A stretch of 27,560 nucleotides of DNA from the NCBI GenBank assembly GCA_900550135.1, contig URQO01000023.1, positions 1 through 27,560 on the forward strand. Direction: 5' to 3'. The DNA comes from an uncultured Eubacterium sp. GTDB lineage: Bacteria > Bacillota > Clostridia > Lachnospirales > Lachnospiraceae. A program made the position numbers and the translations under genes. Shown one piece after another: positions 7,686 to 15,558 of the stretch; positions within the stretch are counted from its first letter, which is position 1; each line of letters starts with the position of its first letter. The notes beneath the pieces were generated by a model. The model did no database searches. It was given only the letters and a program-made list of their open reading frames with translations, and had not been told where the DNA came from.

Positions 7686-9002
7686 ATGGGACGAAATCTT
7701 ACAGAAGGTAGTATAACAAAAAATATGCTTATATTTGCACTGCCAATGATTGCAGGAAATCTTCTACAACAGTGCTACAATCTTGTAGACACATGGGTTG
7801 TGGGAAGATATATTAGCGCAGAAGCATTGTCAGCAGTTGGTTCGGCATATTCTCTCATGACTTTTATAAATTCAATTATAATTGGATTGTGCATGGGGTG
7901 TGGAGCAATATTTTCTTTTTATAATGGCAAAAAAGATAAAGAAAAAGAAAAGGAGGCATCATTAGCTTCCTTTGCTTTATTATCTGTTATTGCCATAGTA
8001 TTGACTGTAGTTACTGAAATTTTTGTTTATCCTATATTGTCAGTATTAAATACTCCAAAAAGTCTTATAACAATTATGCATTCATATCTTGTGATTGTGT
8101 TTGTTGGAATATTATTTGTTTATTTGTACAATTATTTTGCCTTTTTATTAAGAGCAAGAGGAGATTCTACCACACCATTGATTTTTCTTGTAATATCGTC
8201 GGTGTTAAATATTATATTAGACATATATATGGTAGTTGTATGTAATATGGGCATAGAAGGTGCAGCCTATGCCACAGTTATATCTCAGGCAGTATCAGGT
8301 GTAGGACTTTGGATTTATACATGGATAAAAAATCCTATATATAGATTTTCAGTTAAAGGATTTCTTGGCTCAAATAAGCCATTTAAGGAAATATTCAGAT
8401 ATTCATTGGCAGCTTCTGCACAGCAATCAGTTATGAATTTTGGAATATTAATGGTACAGGGACTAGTAAATACTTTTGGTGTAAGTGTTATGGCAGCATT
8501 TGCCGCAGGAGTAAAAATTGACACATTGGCATATATGCCGGCTCAGGAGTTTGGAAGTGCCTATTCTTTATTTGTATCAGGAAATTATGGTGCAAATAAA
8601 GCTGACAGAATAAAGAAAGGCACAAAATCAGCCACAGTTATTACAGTAGTTTTTTGTGCCATAGTATCATTATTTATATTTATATTTGCAAAAGGACTTT
8701 TGAGTATCTTTATAGACACAAAAGAAGTAAAAATACTTGAAATTGGAATCAAATACTTAAGAATTGAGGGGACATTTTATTTCCTTATTGGTATTTTATT
8801 CTTGCTATACGGATATTTCAGAGGAGTTAAAAAGCCTGAAATATCTTTAATGTTAACAATAGTATCTCTTGGAACAAGAGTTTTCCTTGCCTATATTCTA
8901 GCATCCTTAATAGGTGTGATAGGAATATGGCTTTCCATTCCTATTGGATGGATACTTGCCGACGGTGTTGGGATGATTTTTCTTAGAAAAATTCACATAT
9001 AG
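7686..9002 (+). CDS. MATE family multidrug/organic cation efflux transporter
   Basis: A 438-residue inner-membrane protein with about twelve hydrophobic helices in two similar halves, as in the MATE family of sodium- or proton-driven drug exporters. The N-terminal MLIFALPMIAGNLLQQCYNL followed by VDTWVVGRY is the typical MATE helix 1-2 signature, and RARGDSTTP at about residue 155 is the conserved loop between halves. The substrate cannot be told from sequence. The start follows AGGAAGATAATTA. The last codons lie inside an inverted repeat shared with the convergent gene, and the two reading frames overlap by ten bases (8993-9002). Confidence 0.92.
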   Translation: MGRNLTEGSITKNMLIFALPMIAGNLLQQCYNLVDTWVVGRYISAEALSAVGSAYSLMTFINSIIIGLCMGCGAIFSFYNGKKDKEKEKEASLASFALLSVIAIVLTVVTEIFVYPILSVLNTPKSLITIMHSYLVIVFVGILFVYLYNYFAFLLRARGDSTTPLIFLVISSVLNIILDIYMVVVCNMGIEGAAYATVISQAVSGVGLWIYTWIKNPIYRFSVKGFLGSNKPFKEIFRYSLAASAQQSVMNFGILMVQGLVNTFGVSVMAAFAAGVKIDTLAYMPAQEFGSAYSLFVSGNYGANKADRIKKGTKSATVITVVFCAIVSLFIFIFAKGLLSIFIDTKEVKILEIGIKYLRIEGTFYFLIGILFLLYGYFRGVKKPEISLMLTIVSLGTRVFLAYILASLIGVIGIWLSIPIGWILADGVGMIFLRKIHI

Positions 9003-9023
9003 CGAATTTTTCTAAGCTCATCC
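8971..9023. terminator. Bidirectional terminator-like hairpin within two overlapping gene ends
   Basis: CTTAGAAAAATTC (8982-8994) and GAATTTTTCTAAG (9004-9016) are perfect 13-base arms around a nine-base loop. GGATGA (8971-8976) and TCATCC (9018-9023) extend the pairing past a small bulge. The stop codons of both convergent genes fall in or beside the loop, so the stem is coding on both strands. A and T runs in the arms suit termination in either direction. Confidence 0.65.
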
Positions 9024-9751
9024 TGCAACTTACCGGCATATTCGGCAAGCTCGTTGTATTGAACTGAAATATGGTCCTGAGTAGCCTTTAAATCATTTAT
9101 TTCAGAATCTTTTTCGGATAATAGTTTTTGAGCTGTTATCAGTTCATTACTTTTTTTGGAAAGGGCTTTTTTTAAATCTTCAATATTTTGATTTAAAGAA
9201 TGGATTTTATTGCTATTTTCTAAATTATTATTTATATTAATCATTTTTTTGTCAGCGCTTAAATAGTAGTAATTGTCATTTAAAACAAGACCAATTTTTT
9301 CATTGGCACTAAAAACATCAAAATTGGTGTTGATGTCTATATTTCTTTCAATTAGACAACTTTTATTTGGACATGTAGAAAGAATATAGTATATTTCAAA
9401 TTTTTCTGTTGATTTGTTATGATTGCAGTAAAAAATATAAAGTTCGTTTTGGCACATTAAAGGTGAAACGTTGACTATTTCTACATTATTTTTTGAATCT
9501 TCCATTGGAATAGACAAAAATTCAGTAAATCTGTCCTGATTTAACATTGCAAGTTTAATTTTGTTATCTGTTGATATGTAATAGATATATTGATTATCAC
9601 AGGAAAACACATCAAAATCCTTTCCCACGTCATCAAAAATAACACCTTTTTGGTAAATCCTGCCTCCATTTGCAGTGTACATGTACACTTTTTCACTTTC
9701 TAAAAATAAAATAATTGGTTGTCCATTATTAAATGCCATAATTTTATACAT
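8993..9751 (-). CDS. Unrecognised protein: beta-rich N-terminus and C-terminal coiled coil
   Basis: I do not recognise this 252-residue protein. Residues 1-180 are rich in alternating hydrophobic and aromatic residues with short repeated strand-like units (QYIYYISTDNKIKLAML, ELYIFYCNH, NYYYLSADKKM). This resembles a beta-propeller or read-out-type fold. Residues from about 185 to 248 form a strong heptad-like coiled coil (KIHSLNQNIEDLKKALS onward). No signal peptide or membrane segment is seen, so it is probably cytosolic. The start is supported by AAGGAGC nine bases upstream and by a promoter-like TTGGTT-17-TAATAT. It is divergent from another unrecognised gene and overlaps the MATE gene tail-to-tail. 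Coding status is good; function is unknown. Confidence 0.75.
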   Translation of the reverse strand: MYKIMAFNNGQPIILFLESEKVYMYTANGGRIYQKGVIFDDVGKDFDVFSCDNQYIYYISTDNKIKLAMLNQDRFTEFLSIPMEDSKNNVEIVNVSPLMCQNELYIFYCNHNKSTEKFEIYYILSTCPNKSCLIERNIDINTNFDVFSANEKIGLVLNDNYYYLSADKKMININNNLENSNKIHSLNQNIEDLKKALSKKSNELITAQKLLSEKDSEINDLKATQDHISVQYNELAEYAGKLQDELRKIRYM

Positions 9752-9786
9752 ATGTAGCTCCTTTTATAATTATCCTACTAATATAT

Positions 9787-9815
9787 ATATTAAAAAGATT
9801 AGAAAATAGAACCAA
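9787..9815 (-). promoter_or_regulatory. Sigma-A-like promoter for the coiled-coil protein gene
   Basis: On the minus strand, TTGGTT (complement of 9810-9815) and TAATAT (complement of 9787-9792) are 17 bases apart, about 35 bases before the start codon. Confidence 0.45.
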
Positions 9816-9837
9816 AAAATACATTTGGCATAAAATA
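9811..9837 (+). promoter_or_regulatory. Sigma-K-like promoter motif before the cysteine-rich gene
   Basis: AC (9811-9812), sixteen bases, then CATAAAATA (9829-9837) fits the Bacillus/Clostridium sigma-K pattern AC-N16-CATANNNTA. It would start transcription about 20 bases before the start codon. The bases TAAAAT could instead serve sigma-A, but no good -35 box is at the right distance. In AT-rich DNA a chance match is possible. Confidence 0.3.
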
Positions 9838-9862
9838 TATCAAAGACTTTATGGAGGAAAAA

Positions 9863-10774
9863 ATGGAAGCAGATAAATGTTTATGCAATTGCAAAAGAAA
9901 AGATGTATGTAACGAAGCAATATGTGGAAGACCCGAAAATCTTTCTATATATGTCCCTGTTATATACGATGAAATTGGTGTAAATGTATGCAGACAGTTT
10001 ACATTGCCTGAAGCTGTAATAGCTGATTACAAAGAAGCTGAATGTATAACAGCTGATATTGTAAATATTTCAATAACGCCGGTTGGCGAAAATCCGGTTA
10101 CAACAATTACTGATGCTATGAGACCAAACTGTAGCAAAGTAACATTAACCAATATAGCCATTACAGCAAAAGTAAAACTGTTTGACCTGTGTGGAAAATA
10201 TTTAGGCTCTACAATTATTACGGGAAATTACCTGCCTGGTAGCGCAGAAAGCCCGGATTATAACTACTTTGATGAAAAGACCAACCCACAAAATATAGTT
10301 TTTGACATTTTCACTCCAATGGGTGTTGGAATGACTGCTGGGAATGTCAACTATATAAATGTTGTTGGTATGTATCAGGGAAATAATTTTGTCACAAATG
10401 GTGTAAACTTAAATGGAACATGTAAGGCAATGAATTATGACAGTACAACAGGCACATTTTCACTTGGATTATCCTTAATTTTGAGAACTGTTTACTATGA
10501 GGGATACGAAATTCCTTATATTGACAAAACTCATCCTATAAAAGCTGATACTTCAGGCAGAAGCGAAAACACATGTCTTAAATTTGTTGAAAGTGGATTG
10601 TTGTCAAAAGAAATAAAACTTTTAGAACTTAATCCACCAAAATGCGAAGGAAGATTAAAAGATGAAGAGAGAAAATGCTACAATGTTAAAGACTGTAAAT
10701 ATCAGGTAGAAAACAGATGTCAGGTTCCACCTGTAGAAGTAACAAATGATATTGAACAAAAAATTGATATATAA
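9863..10774 (+). CDS. Unrecognised cysteine-rich protein
   Basis: A 303-residue protein I do not recognise. Cysteines cluster at both ends: C6, C8, C10, C16 and C21 in the N-terminal 21 residues, and C261, C272, C278 and C286 near the C-terminus. The middle (about 25-240) is rich in beta-branched residues, with segments such as NLSIYVPVIYDEIG and VTTITDAMRP, and has the look of a beta-sandwich structural protein. There is no signal peptide or membrane helix. I chose ATG 9863 over the in-frame ATG at 9851 because GGAGG (9853-9857) sits five bases before 9863 and would lie inside the gene otherwise. The clustered cysteines and a sigma-K-like upstream motif make a spore-coat or other cross-linked assembly conceivable, but this is inference. 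Confidence 0.78.
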   Translation: MEADKCLCNCKRKDVCNEAICGRPENLSIYVPVIYDEIGVNVCRQFTLPEAVIADYKEAECITADIVNISITPVGENPVTTITDAMRPNCSKVTLTNIAITAKVKLFDLCGKYLGSTIITGNYLPGSAESPDYNYFDEKTNPQNIVFDIFTPMGVGMTAGNVNYINVVGMYQGNNFVTNGVNLNGTCKAMNYDSTTGTFSLGLSLILRTVYYEGYEIPYIDKTHPIKADTSGRSENTCLKFVESGLLSKEIKLLELNPPKCEGRLKDEERKCYNVKDCKYQVENRCQVPPVEVTNDIEQKIDI

Positions 10775-10825
10775 TAGTTAACAAATTAACAAATTTAACT
10801 AAATTGTAAAAAAGCAATTTAAAAA

Positions 10826-10889
10826 TACACTGTATTATGGTAAAGTAATATAAGATTAAAGTTGCACCGAGAGGTGCAGTGTATCTTAT
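10826..10889 (+). promoter_or_regulatory. Structured 5' leader of glyA
   Basis: TGCACC (10863-10868), a GAGA tetraloop and GGTGCA (10873-10878) make a GNRA-capped hairpin. It is enclosed by ATAAGAT (10850-10856) pairing with ATCTTAT (10883-10889). An upstream TACACTG (10826-10832) is complementary to CAGTGTA (10877-10883), which overlaps both stems, so an alternative fold exists. The structure ends about 20 bases before the glyA start. It does not match tetrahydrofolate or glycine riboswitch consensus as I know them. Confidence 0.5.
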
Positions 10890-10909
10890 TGACATTAGGA
10901 GGTATTAGA

Positions 10910-12151
10910 ATGTTTTCATTTGACGAAGTTAAAAATGCAGACGCGGAAGTTTACGCTGCAATGGCAGACGAAATGGGAAGACAACGTTCTCATCTTGAAC
11001 TTATTGCATCTGAAAATTTAGTAAGCAGGGGCGTTATGGCTGCTATGGGCAGTCACCTTACAAATAAGTATGCAGAAGGATATCCAGGAAAAAGATATTA
11101 TGGTGGATGCGAGTATGTTGACGTTGTAGAACAGTTGGCAATTGACAGAGCAAAGGAATTATTTGGATGTACATATGCCAATGTTCAGCCACATTCAGGA
11201 GCACAGGCAAACTTAGCTGTATTTTTTGCTTTAGTAAAACCTGGAGATACAGTTATGGGTATGAGCCTTGATGCAGGTGGACACTTAACACATGGTTCTA
11301 AGGTAAATATCTCAGGAACATATTTTAACATTGTATCTTATGGTGTAAATGAAGACGGTTACATAGATTATGATCAGGTAAGAAAAATAGCTGTTGAAAA
11401 TAAGCCAAAACTTATTGTGGCAGGTGCAAGTGCGTATGCCAGAAAAATTGATTTTAAGAAATTTAGGGAAATTGCTGACGAAGTTGGTGCATACCTTATG
11501 GTAGATATGGCACATATTGCAGGTCTTGTAGCAGGTGGTCAGCATATGAGCCCAATTCCATATGCTCATGTAACAACAACTACAACTCATAAAACATTAA
11601 GAGGACCAAGAGGTGGACTTATTCTTTCAAGTGAGGAGTTTGCTCTAGAGCATAAATTAAATAAGGCTGTATTCCCTGGTATTCAGGGTGGCCCATTAAT
11701 GCATGTTATAGCAGGAAAGGCAGTATGCTTTAAGGAAGCATTATCAGACGATTTTAAGACATATGCAAAAAACATTGTAGACAATGCACAGGCTTTGGCA
11801 AAAGGACTTACAGACAGAGGATTTAATCTTGTATCAGGTGGTACGGACAATCACCTTATGTTAGTTGATTTAAGAAGCAAAAACATAACAGGTAAGGAAT
11901 TTGAAATTGCACTTGATGCAGCAAATATTACATGTAACAAAAATGCAATTCCAAATGACCCACAGAAGCCTGGTATTACAAGTGGTGTAAGAATTGGAAC
12001 ACCTGCCGTTACAACAAGAGGATTAAATACAGAAGATATGGATGTTATTGCGGAATGTATGGCAATGATAGCAGAAGACCCACAGGGTAACTGCCAAGCT
12101 GTAAAAGCAAAAGTTAAGACATTAACAGACAAATATCCTTTATATGAATAA
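10910..12151 (+). CDS. glyA: Serine hydroxymethyltransferase
   Basis: A PLP enzyme that interconverts serine and glycine and charges tetrahydrofolate with a one-carbon unit. The 413 residues match the bacterial family length. The PLP lysine is K228 in VTTTTTHKTLRGPRGG, D199 in MVDMAHIAGLVA contacts the cofactor, and ELIASEN and KYAEGYPGKRYYGG are family hallmarks near the N-terminus. ATG 10910 is preferred over the in-frame TTG at 10862 because TAGGAGG lies directly upstream and the protein then begins at the family's normal N-terminus. The gene has its own structured leader and ends in a strong terminator, so it is probably transcribed alone. It links to the serC-serA genes further downstream through serine supply. 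Confidence 0.97.
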   Translation: MFSFDEVKNADAEVYAAMADEMGRQRSHLELIASENLVSRGVMAAMGSHLTNKYAEGYPGKRYYGGCEYVDVVEQLAIDRAKELFGCTYANVQPHSGAQANLAVFFALVKPGDTVMGMSLDAGGHLTHGSKVNISGTYFNIVSYGVNEDGYIDYDQVRKIAVENKPKLIVAGASAYARKIDFKKFREIADEVGAYLMVDMAHIAGLVAGGQHMSPIPYAHVTTTTTHKTLRGPRGGLILSSEEFALEHKLNKAVFPGIQGGPLMHVIAGKAVCFKEALSDDFKTYAKNIVDNAQALAKGLTDRGFNLVSGGTDNHLMLVDLRSKNITGKEFEIALDAANITCNKNAIPNDPQKPGITSGVRIGTPAVTTRGLNTEDMDVIAECMAMIAEDPQGNCQAVKAKVKTLTDKYPLYE

Positions 12152-12165
12152 TTAAAGAAAAGTTG

Positions 12166-12211
12166 CACATCCCGATTAGAGTTTAAACTTTTATTGGGGT
12201 GTGTTTTTTTT
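12166..12211 (+). terminator. Rho-independent terminator of glyA
   Basis: CACATCCC (12166-12173) pairs with GGGGTGTG (12196-12203), followed directly by eight T residues. The loop contains a second small palindrome around AGTTTAAACT. Confidence 0.88.
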
Positions 12212-12260
12212 GGACCTGAAAATTTAAATGAATTTATATTACATAAATTTATAGGAAAAT

Positions 12261-12740
12261 ATGAGAATGAGTATTTTGTTTAGAAAATACTTGAATAAAA
12301 GAATTCATATTGGAAATAATTTCTTTATGAGAAAAAATTTTCAATGTAATTTTGTAAAGTGTGGAATAATTGGTTGGTGCATGGAAGTTATTTTTACATC
12401 AGCCGTATGTTTTAGAAAAAAAGATTATAAACTAGTGGGACATACATCTATTTGGATGTTTCCAATATATGGAATGGCATCAATAATTAAACCTTTAAGC
12501 AATAAACTAAAAGCTCATAACATAAAAAAAGTACAGCGTGGCATAATATACACAGTAGGAATCTATGCGACGGAATTTCTGAGCGGATATGCGTTAAAAA
12601 GGAACGGTAAGTGTCCATGGGATTACAGTAAAAGTAAGTACAATTTTAAGGGCGTAATAAGACTTGATTATGCACCAATTTGGTTTATAGTAGGTCTTAT
12701 TTATGAAAAAATATTAAGCGTAGATTTAGAAAATAAATAA
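12261..12740 (+). CDS. Small membrane protein, PF06541-like (putative ABC transporter type IV family)
   Basis: A 159-residue membrane protein with about four hydrophobic helices at roughly 32-51, 62-81, 93-112 and 138-154. Motifs KCGIIGWCMEVIF, SIWMFPIYGMA, FLSGYAL, CPWDYS and GVIRLDYAPIWFIVGLIYE match what I recall of the PF06541 family, called putative ABC-transporter type IV. Family members often occur without an ATPase partner and their role is not known. Here too no ABC ATPase gene is adjacent. The basic N-terminal 30 residues suggest a cytosolic tail. A weak AGGA lies four bases before ATG 12261, and ATG 12267 in the same frame is an alternative. It sits between two strong terminators, so it is a single-gene unit. 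Confidence 0.8.
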   Translation: MRMSILFRKYLNKRIHIGNNFFMRKNFQCNFVKCGIIGWCMEVIFTSAVCFRKKDYKLVGHTSIWMFPIYGMASIIKPLSNKLKAHNIKKVQRGIIYTVGIYATEFLSGYALKRNGKCPWDYSKSKYNFKGVIRLDYAPIWFIVGLIYEKILSVDLENK

Positions 12741-12781
12741 AAGGTGTAAAACGATATAAATATTGTAACGTTTTACACCTT
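12741..12781. terminator. Bidirectional terminator between convergent genes
   Basis: AAGGTGTAAAACG (12741-12753) and CGTTTTACACCTT (12769-12781) are perfect 13-base arms around a 15-base loop. It begins immediately after the stop codon of the membrane protein gene and serves aroC from the other side; A/T-rich flanks are present both ways. Confidence 0.88.
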
Positions 12782-12803
12782 TATTATTAAAATATTTAAT
12801 TGT

Positions 12804-13901
12804 CTATTTATAAAAATTAACAATTTTATCAATTCTTGAAGTCATATTTGTAAATAACATATCGACTAATGTAATAGCTACCATTGATTCAACAACTACA
12901 ACAGCACGTGGTACAATAATAGGATCGTGGCGACCTTTAATATTTATATTGATGTTTTCACCTAATTTGTTCACTGTATCCTGACTTCTTGCAATAGAAG
13001 GAGTAGGCTTTACAGCTGCACGCAAAATAATCTGTGAGCCATCGCTCATGCCACCAAGAATACCTCCTGCATGATTTGATGTTTTTTCTATAATATCATC
13101 TTTGATTTTAAATCCGTCATTGTCAGTTGAACCTGTTAAACCGGCAACTTTAAAACCGTCACCAAACTCAACACCTTTAATAGCACCAATGGACATAACT
13201 GCTTTTGCAAGATTTGCATCTAACTTGTCAAAAACAGTTTCCCCAACACCGGCAGGCATACCATCTACTAAACACTCAATTATGCCACCGACAGAATCCA
13301 TTTGCTCCATTTTTTCTTTTAATAAATCGGTTGCTTTATTTGCTGCATCAATATCAGGCATATACATTGGATTATTAGAAATTTCTGATTTGTCAAATTT
13401 TTTATAATCAATTTCTACATCCCCAATTGATTTTGAATATGTTGTAATTTCAATTCCTAAAGACTTAAGAATTTTTGAAGCAATGGCACCGGCAGCCACA
13501 CGTCCGATAGTTTCACGTCCTGATGAACGGCCACCACCTCTATAATCTCTAAAACCATACTTTTCATCAAAAGTATAATCAGCATGTCCGGGTCTGTAGC
13601 AATTGGCAATCTGACTGTAGTCTGCTGAATGATGGTCTTTGTTTTTTACAATCATTGAAATAGGAGTTCCGGTAGTTTTTCCTTCAAATACTCCCGATAG
13701 AATTTCTATTTTATCGTCTTCATTTCTCTGAGTAGTAAACTTGGACTGTCCGGGTTTTCGTCTATCCAAAAATATCTGAATGTCTTCTTCTGTTAAATCT
13801 ATTCCTGCAGGACAACCGTCTACAACTACGCCTAAAGCCTTGCCATGAGATTCTCCCCAGCTACTGATTTTAAATAAATTTCCGTATGTTGAACCAGCCA
13901 T
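12804..13901 (-). CDS. aroC: Chorismate synthase
   Basis: Chorismate synthase is the last step of the shikimate pathway and converts EPSP to chorismate using reduced FMN. The 365 residues equal the usual length. The signature is clear: SSWGESHGKALG near the N-terminus, RPGHADYTFDEKYG, FRDYRGGGRSSGRETIGRVA and a C-terminal GRHDPIIVPRAVVVVESM. An in-frame ATG further upstream (13959-13961) would add 20 residues not found in the family. The ATG at 13899-13901 is preferred because AAGGGAGG lies just upstream of it. It is transcribed alone from a strong divergent promoter opposite tgt. No other shikimate gene is in the window. Confidence 0.97.
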   Translation of the reverse strand: MAGSTYGNLFKISSWGESHGKALGVVVDGCPAGIDLTEEDIQIFLDRRKPGQSKFTTQRNEDDKIEILSGVFEGKTTGTPISMIVKNKDHHSADYSQIANCYRPGHADYTFDEKYGFRDYRGGGRSSGRETIGRVAAGAIASKILKSLGIEITTYSKSIGDVEIDYKKFDKSEISNNPMYMPDIDAANKATDLLKEKMEQMDSVGGIIECLVDGMPAGVGETVFDKLDANLAKAVMSIGAIKGVEFGDGFKVAGLTGSTDNDGFKIKDDIIEKTSNHAGGILGGMSDGSQIILRAAVKPTPSIARSQDTVNKLGENININIKGRHDPIIVPRAVVVVESMVAITLVDMLFTNMTSRIDKIVNFYK

Positions 13902-13932
13902 ATAAGCCTCCCTTATGTTAAATTCTTGTCCA

Positions 13933-13961
13933 ATTATAGCAAGGATACAGAATAATATCAA
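13933..13961 (-). promoter_or_regulatory. Sigma-A promoter of aroC
   Basis: On the minus strand, TTGATA (complement of 13956-13961) and TATAAT (complement of 13933-13938) are 17 bases apart, about 32 bases before the aroC start. Confidence 0.75.
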
Positions 13962-13988
13962 ATAATAAGAAAAGATTAAAAGAATTCC

Positions 13989-14017
13989 TTGCGTTAAACA
14001 AATAGAAATAATATAAT
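13989..14017 (+). promoter_or_regulatory. Sigma-A promoter of tgt-yajC
   Basis: TTGCGT (13989-13994) and a perfect TATAAT (14012-14017) are 17 bases apart, about 30 bases before the tgt start. It lies back to back with the aroC promoter. Confidence 0.72.
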
Positions 14018-14047
14018 TAATGAAGTTTGTAAAAAATGAGGTTAATT

Positions 14048-15184
14048 ATGTTTAAAGTATTAGCAAAAGATGGAAACGCAAAAAGAGGAGAGTTTAAAAC
14101 AGTTCATGGAACTATTCAGACTCCTGTATTTATGAATGTAGGTACTGCTGCAGCGATCAAAGGCGCAGTAGCTGCAGAAGATTTATATCAGATAAAAACT
14201 CAGGTCGAATTGTCAAATACATACCATTTGCATGTAAGACCAGGAGATCATATTGTAAAGAAAATGGGTGGACTTCACAAGTTTATGAATTGGAATAAAC
14301 CAATTCTTACAGATTCAGGTGGATTCCAGGTATTTTCATTAGCAGGTCTTAGAAGCATAAAAGAAGAAGGTGTGCATTTTAGATCCCACATTGATGGAAG
14401 AAAAATATTTATGGGACCTGAAGAGAGTATGCAGATTCAGTCAAATCTTGCATCAACTATAGCTATGGCATTTGATGAATGTCCGTCAAGTGTTGCGTCA
14501 AGAGAATATATGCAAAACTCAGTTGATAGAACAACAAGATGGCTTAAACGTTGTAAGAATGAAATGGACAGGTTAAATACTCTTGATGATACTATCAACA
14601 AAAATCAAATGCTATTTGGTATCAATCAGGGTGGTATTTATGATGATATTCGTATAGAACATGCAAAGCAAATTTCAGAACTTGATTTGGACGGTTATGC
14701 AATTGGTGGCCTTGCAGTTGGTGAAACCCATGATGAGATGTATCGTATTATTGAAAGTGTTGAACCATATCTTCCAAAAGATAAGCCAATTTATCTTATG
14801 GGAGTAGGAACACCAACCAACATATTAGAAGCTGTGGAAAGAGGAGTAGATTTCTTTGACTGTGTTTATCCGGCAAGAAACGGAAGACACGGACATGTTT
14901 ATACAAACAAAGGAAAATTAAATCTTTTCAATGCAAAATATGAGACAGATGCTTCACCAATCGAAGAAGGATGTCAGTGTCCTGCATGTAAGTATCACAG
15001 TAGAGCATATATACGTCACTTACTTAAGGCAAAAGAGATGCTAGGCATGCGTTTATGCGTGTTGCATAATTTGTATTTTTATAATACAATGATGGAGGAA
15101 ATTCGAGAGGCTATTGAAAATGGTAACTTCTCAGAATATAAAAAGAATAAAATCAATGGATTTTTAGAAAATGACAAAAAATAG
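14048..15184 (+). CDS. tgt: Queuine/preQ1 tRNA-guanine transglycosylase
   Basis: This enzyme exchanges guanine 34 of GUN-anticodon tRNAs for preQ1 on the way to queuosine, or for queuine if that is taken up. In the 378-residue form starting at ATG 14048, D89 (LTDSGGFQVFS) is the general acid/base and D271 (VDFFDCV) the nucleophile. C309, C311, C314 and H340 are the zinc ligands. The segment after the nucleophile reads YPARNGRHGHVYT, where the common form is closer to LPTRNARNG. ATG 14036 is in frame, but GAGG (14038-14041) lies six bases before 14048, which is therefore preferred. yajC follows at once, its ribosome binding site overlapping the tgt stop codon. No queuosine synthesis genes are nearby. 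Confidence 0.95.
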   Translation: MFKVLAKDGNAKRGEFKTVHGTIQTPVFMNVGTAAAIKGAVAAEDLYQIKTQVELSNTYHLHVRPGDHIVKKMGGLHKFMNWNKPILTDSGGFQVFSLAGLRSIKEEGVHFRSHIDGRKIFMGPEESMQIQSNLASTIAMAFDECPSSVASREYMQNSVDRTTRWLKRCKNEMDRLNTLDDTINKNQMLFGINQGGIYDDIRIEHAKQISELDLDGYAIGGLAVGETHDEMYRIIESVEPYLPKDKPIYLMGVGTPTNILEAVERGVDFFDCVYPARNGRHGHVYTNKGKLNLFNAKYETDASPIEEGCQCPACKYHSRAYIRHLLKAKEMLGMRLCVLHNLYFYNTMMEEIREAIENGNFSEYKKNKINGFLENDKK

Positions 15185-15195
15185 GAGGATTCACA

Positions 15196-15498
15196 ATGAA
15201 TTTATTAGTAGCAGCCGGACAGTCAAGTAGTTGGCTCATAATTGTAATTTATGTTGTTATCATTATTGCATTTATGTATTTTATTGCTATCAAACCACAG
15301 AAAAAGCAGGAAAAGAAGCAGAAAGAATTAATGGATGCAGTAGAAGTTGGAGACAGTGTTTTAACTTCAAGCGGATTTTATGGTATGATTATTGATGTGA
15401 CAGACGATACAGTTATTGTTGAGTTTGGTGGAAACAAAAACTGCCGTATTCCAATGCAGAAATCAGCAATTGTTGATGTAGAAAAAGCAGAGGCATAA
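15196..15498 (+). CDS. yajC: Preprotein translocase accessory subunit YajC
   Basis: A 100-residue single-span membrane protein that associates with the SecDF part of the Sec translocase. One hydrophobic helix covers about 12-33, followed by the highly charged FIAIKPQKKQEKKQKE and a small cytosolic beta domain with the family pattern VGDSVLTSSGFYG at 50-62. AGGAGG (15183-15188) overlaps the tgt stop codon and lies seven bases from the start, so the two genes form an operon. tgt-yajC is a widely conserved pair. secD and secF, which often follow, are absent here, because a strong terminator and then a decayed region come next. Confidence 0.95.
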   Translation: MNLLVAAGQSSSWLIIVIYVVIIIAFMYFIAIKPQKKQEKKQKELMDAVEVGDSVLTSSGFYGMIIDVTDDTVIVEFGGNKNCRIPMQKSAIVDVEKAEA

Positions 15499-15514
15499 CA
15501 GGTTAAGTACTAAG

Positions 15515-15558
15515 AAAAGACATTTAGATGATTAGATTCATTTAAATGTCTTTTTTTT
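15515..15558 (+). terminator. Rho-independent terminator of tgt-yajC
   Basis: The arms 15515-15530 and 15539-15554 pair over 16 bases with one G-T wobble around an eight-base loop. The 3' arm runs into an eight-base T tract. Confidence 0.9.

Noticed and set aside
10775..10909. Tetrahydrofolate or glycine riboswitch before glyA.
   Set aside because: The leader is too short and lacks the conserved core sequences of both classes; only simple stems are seen.
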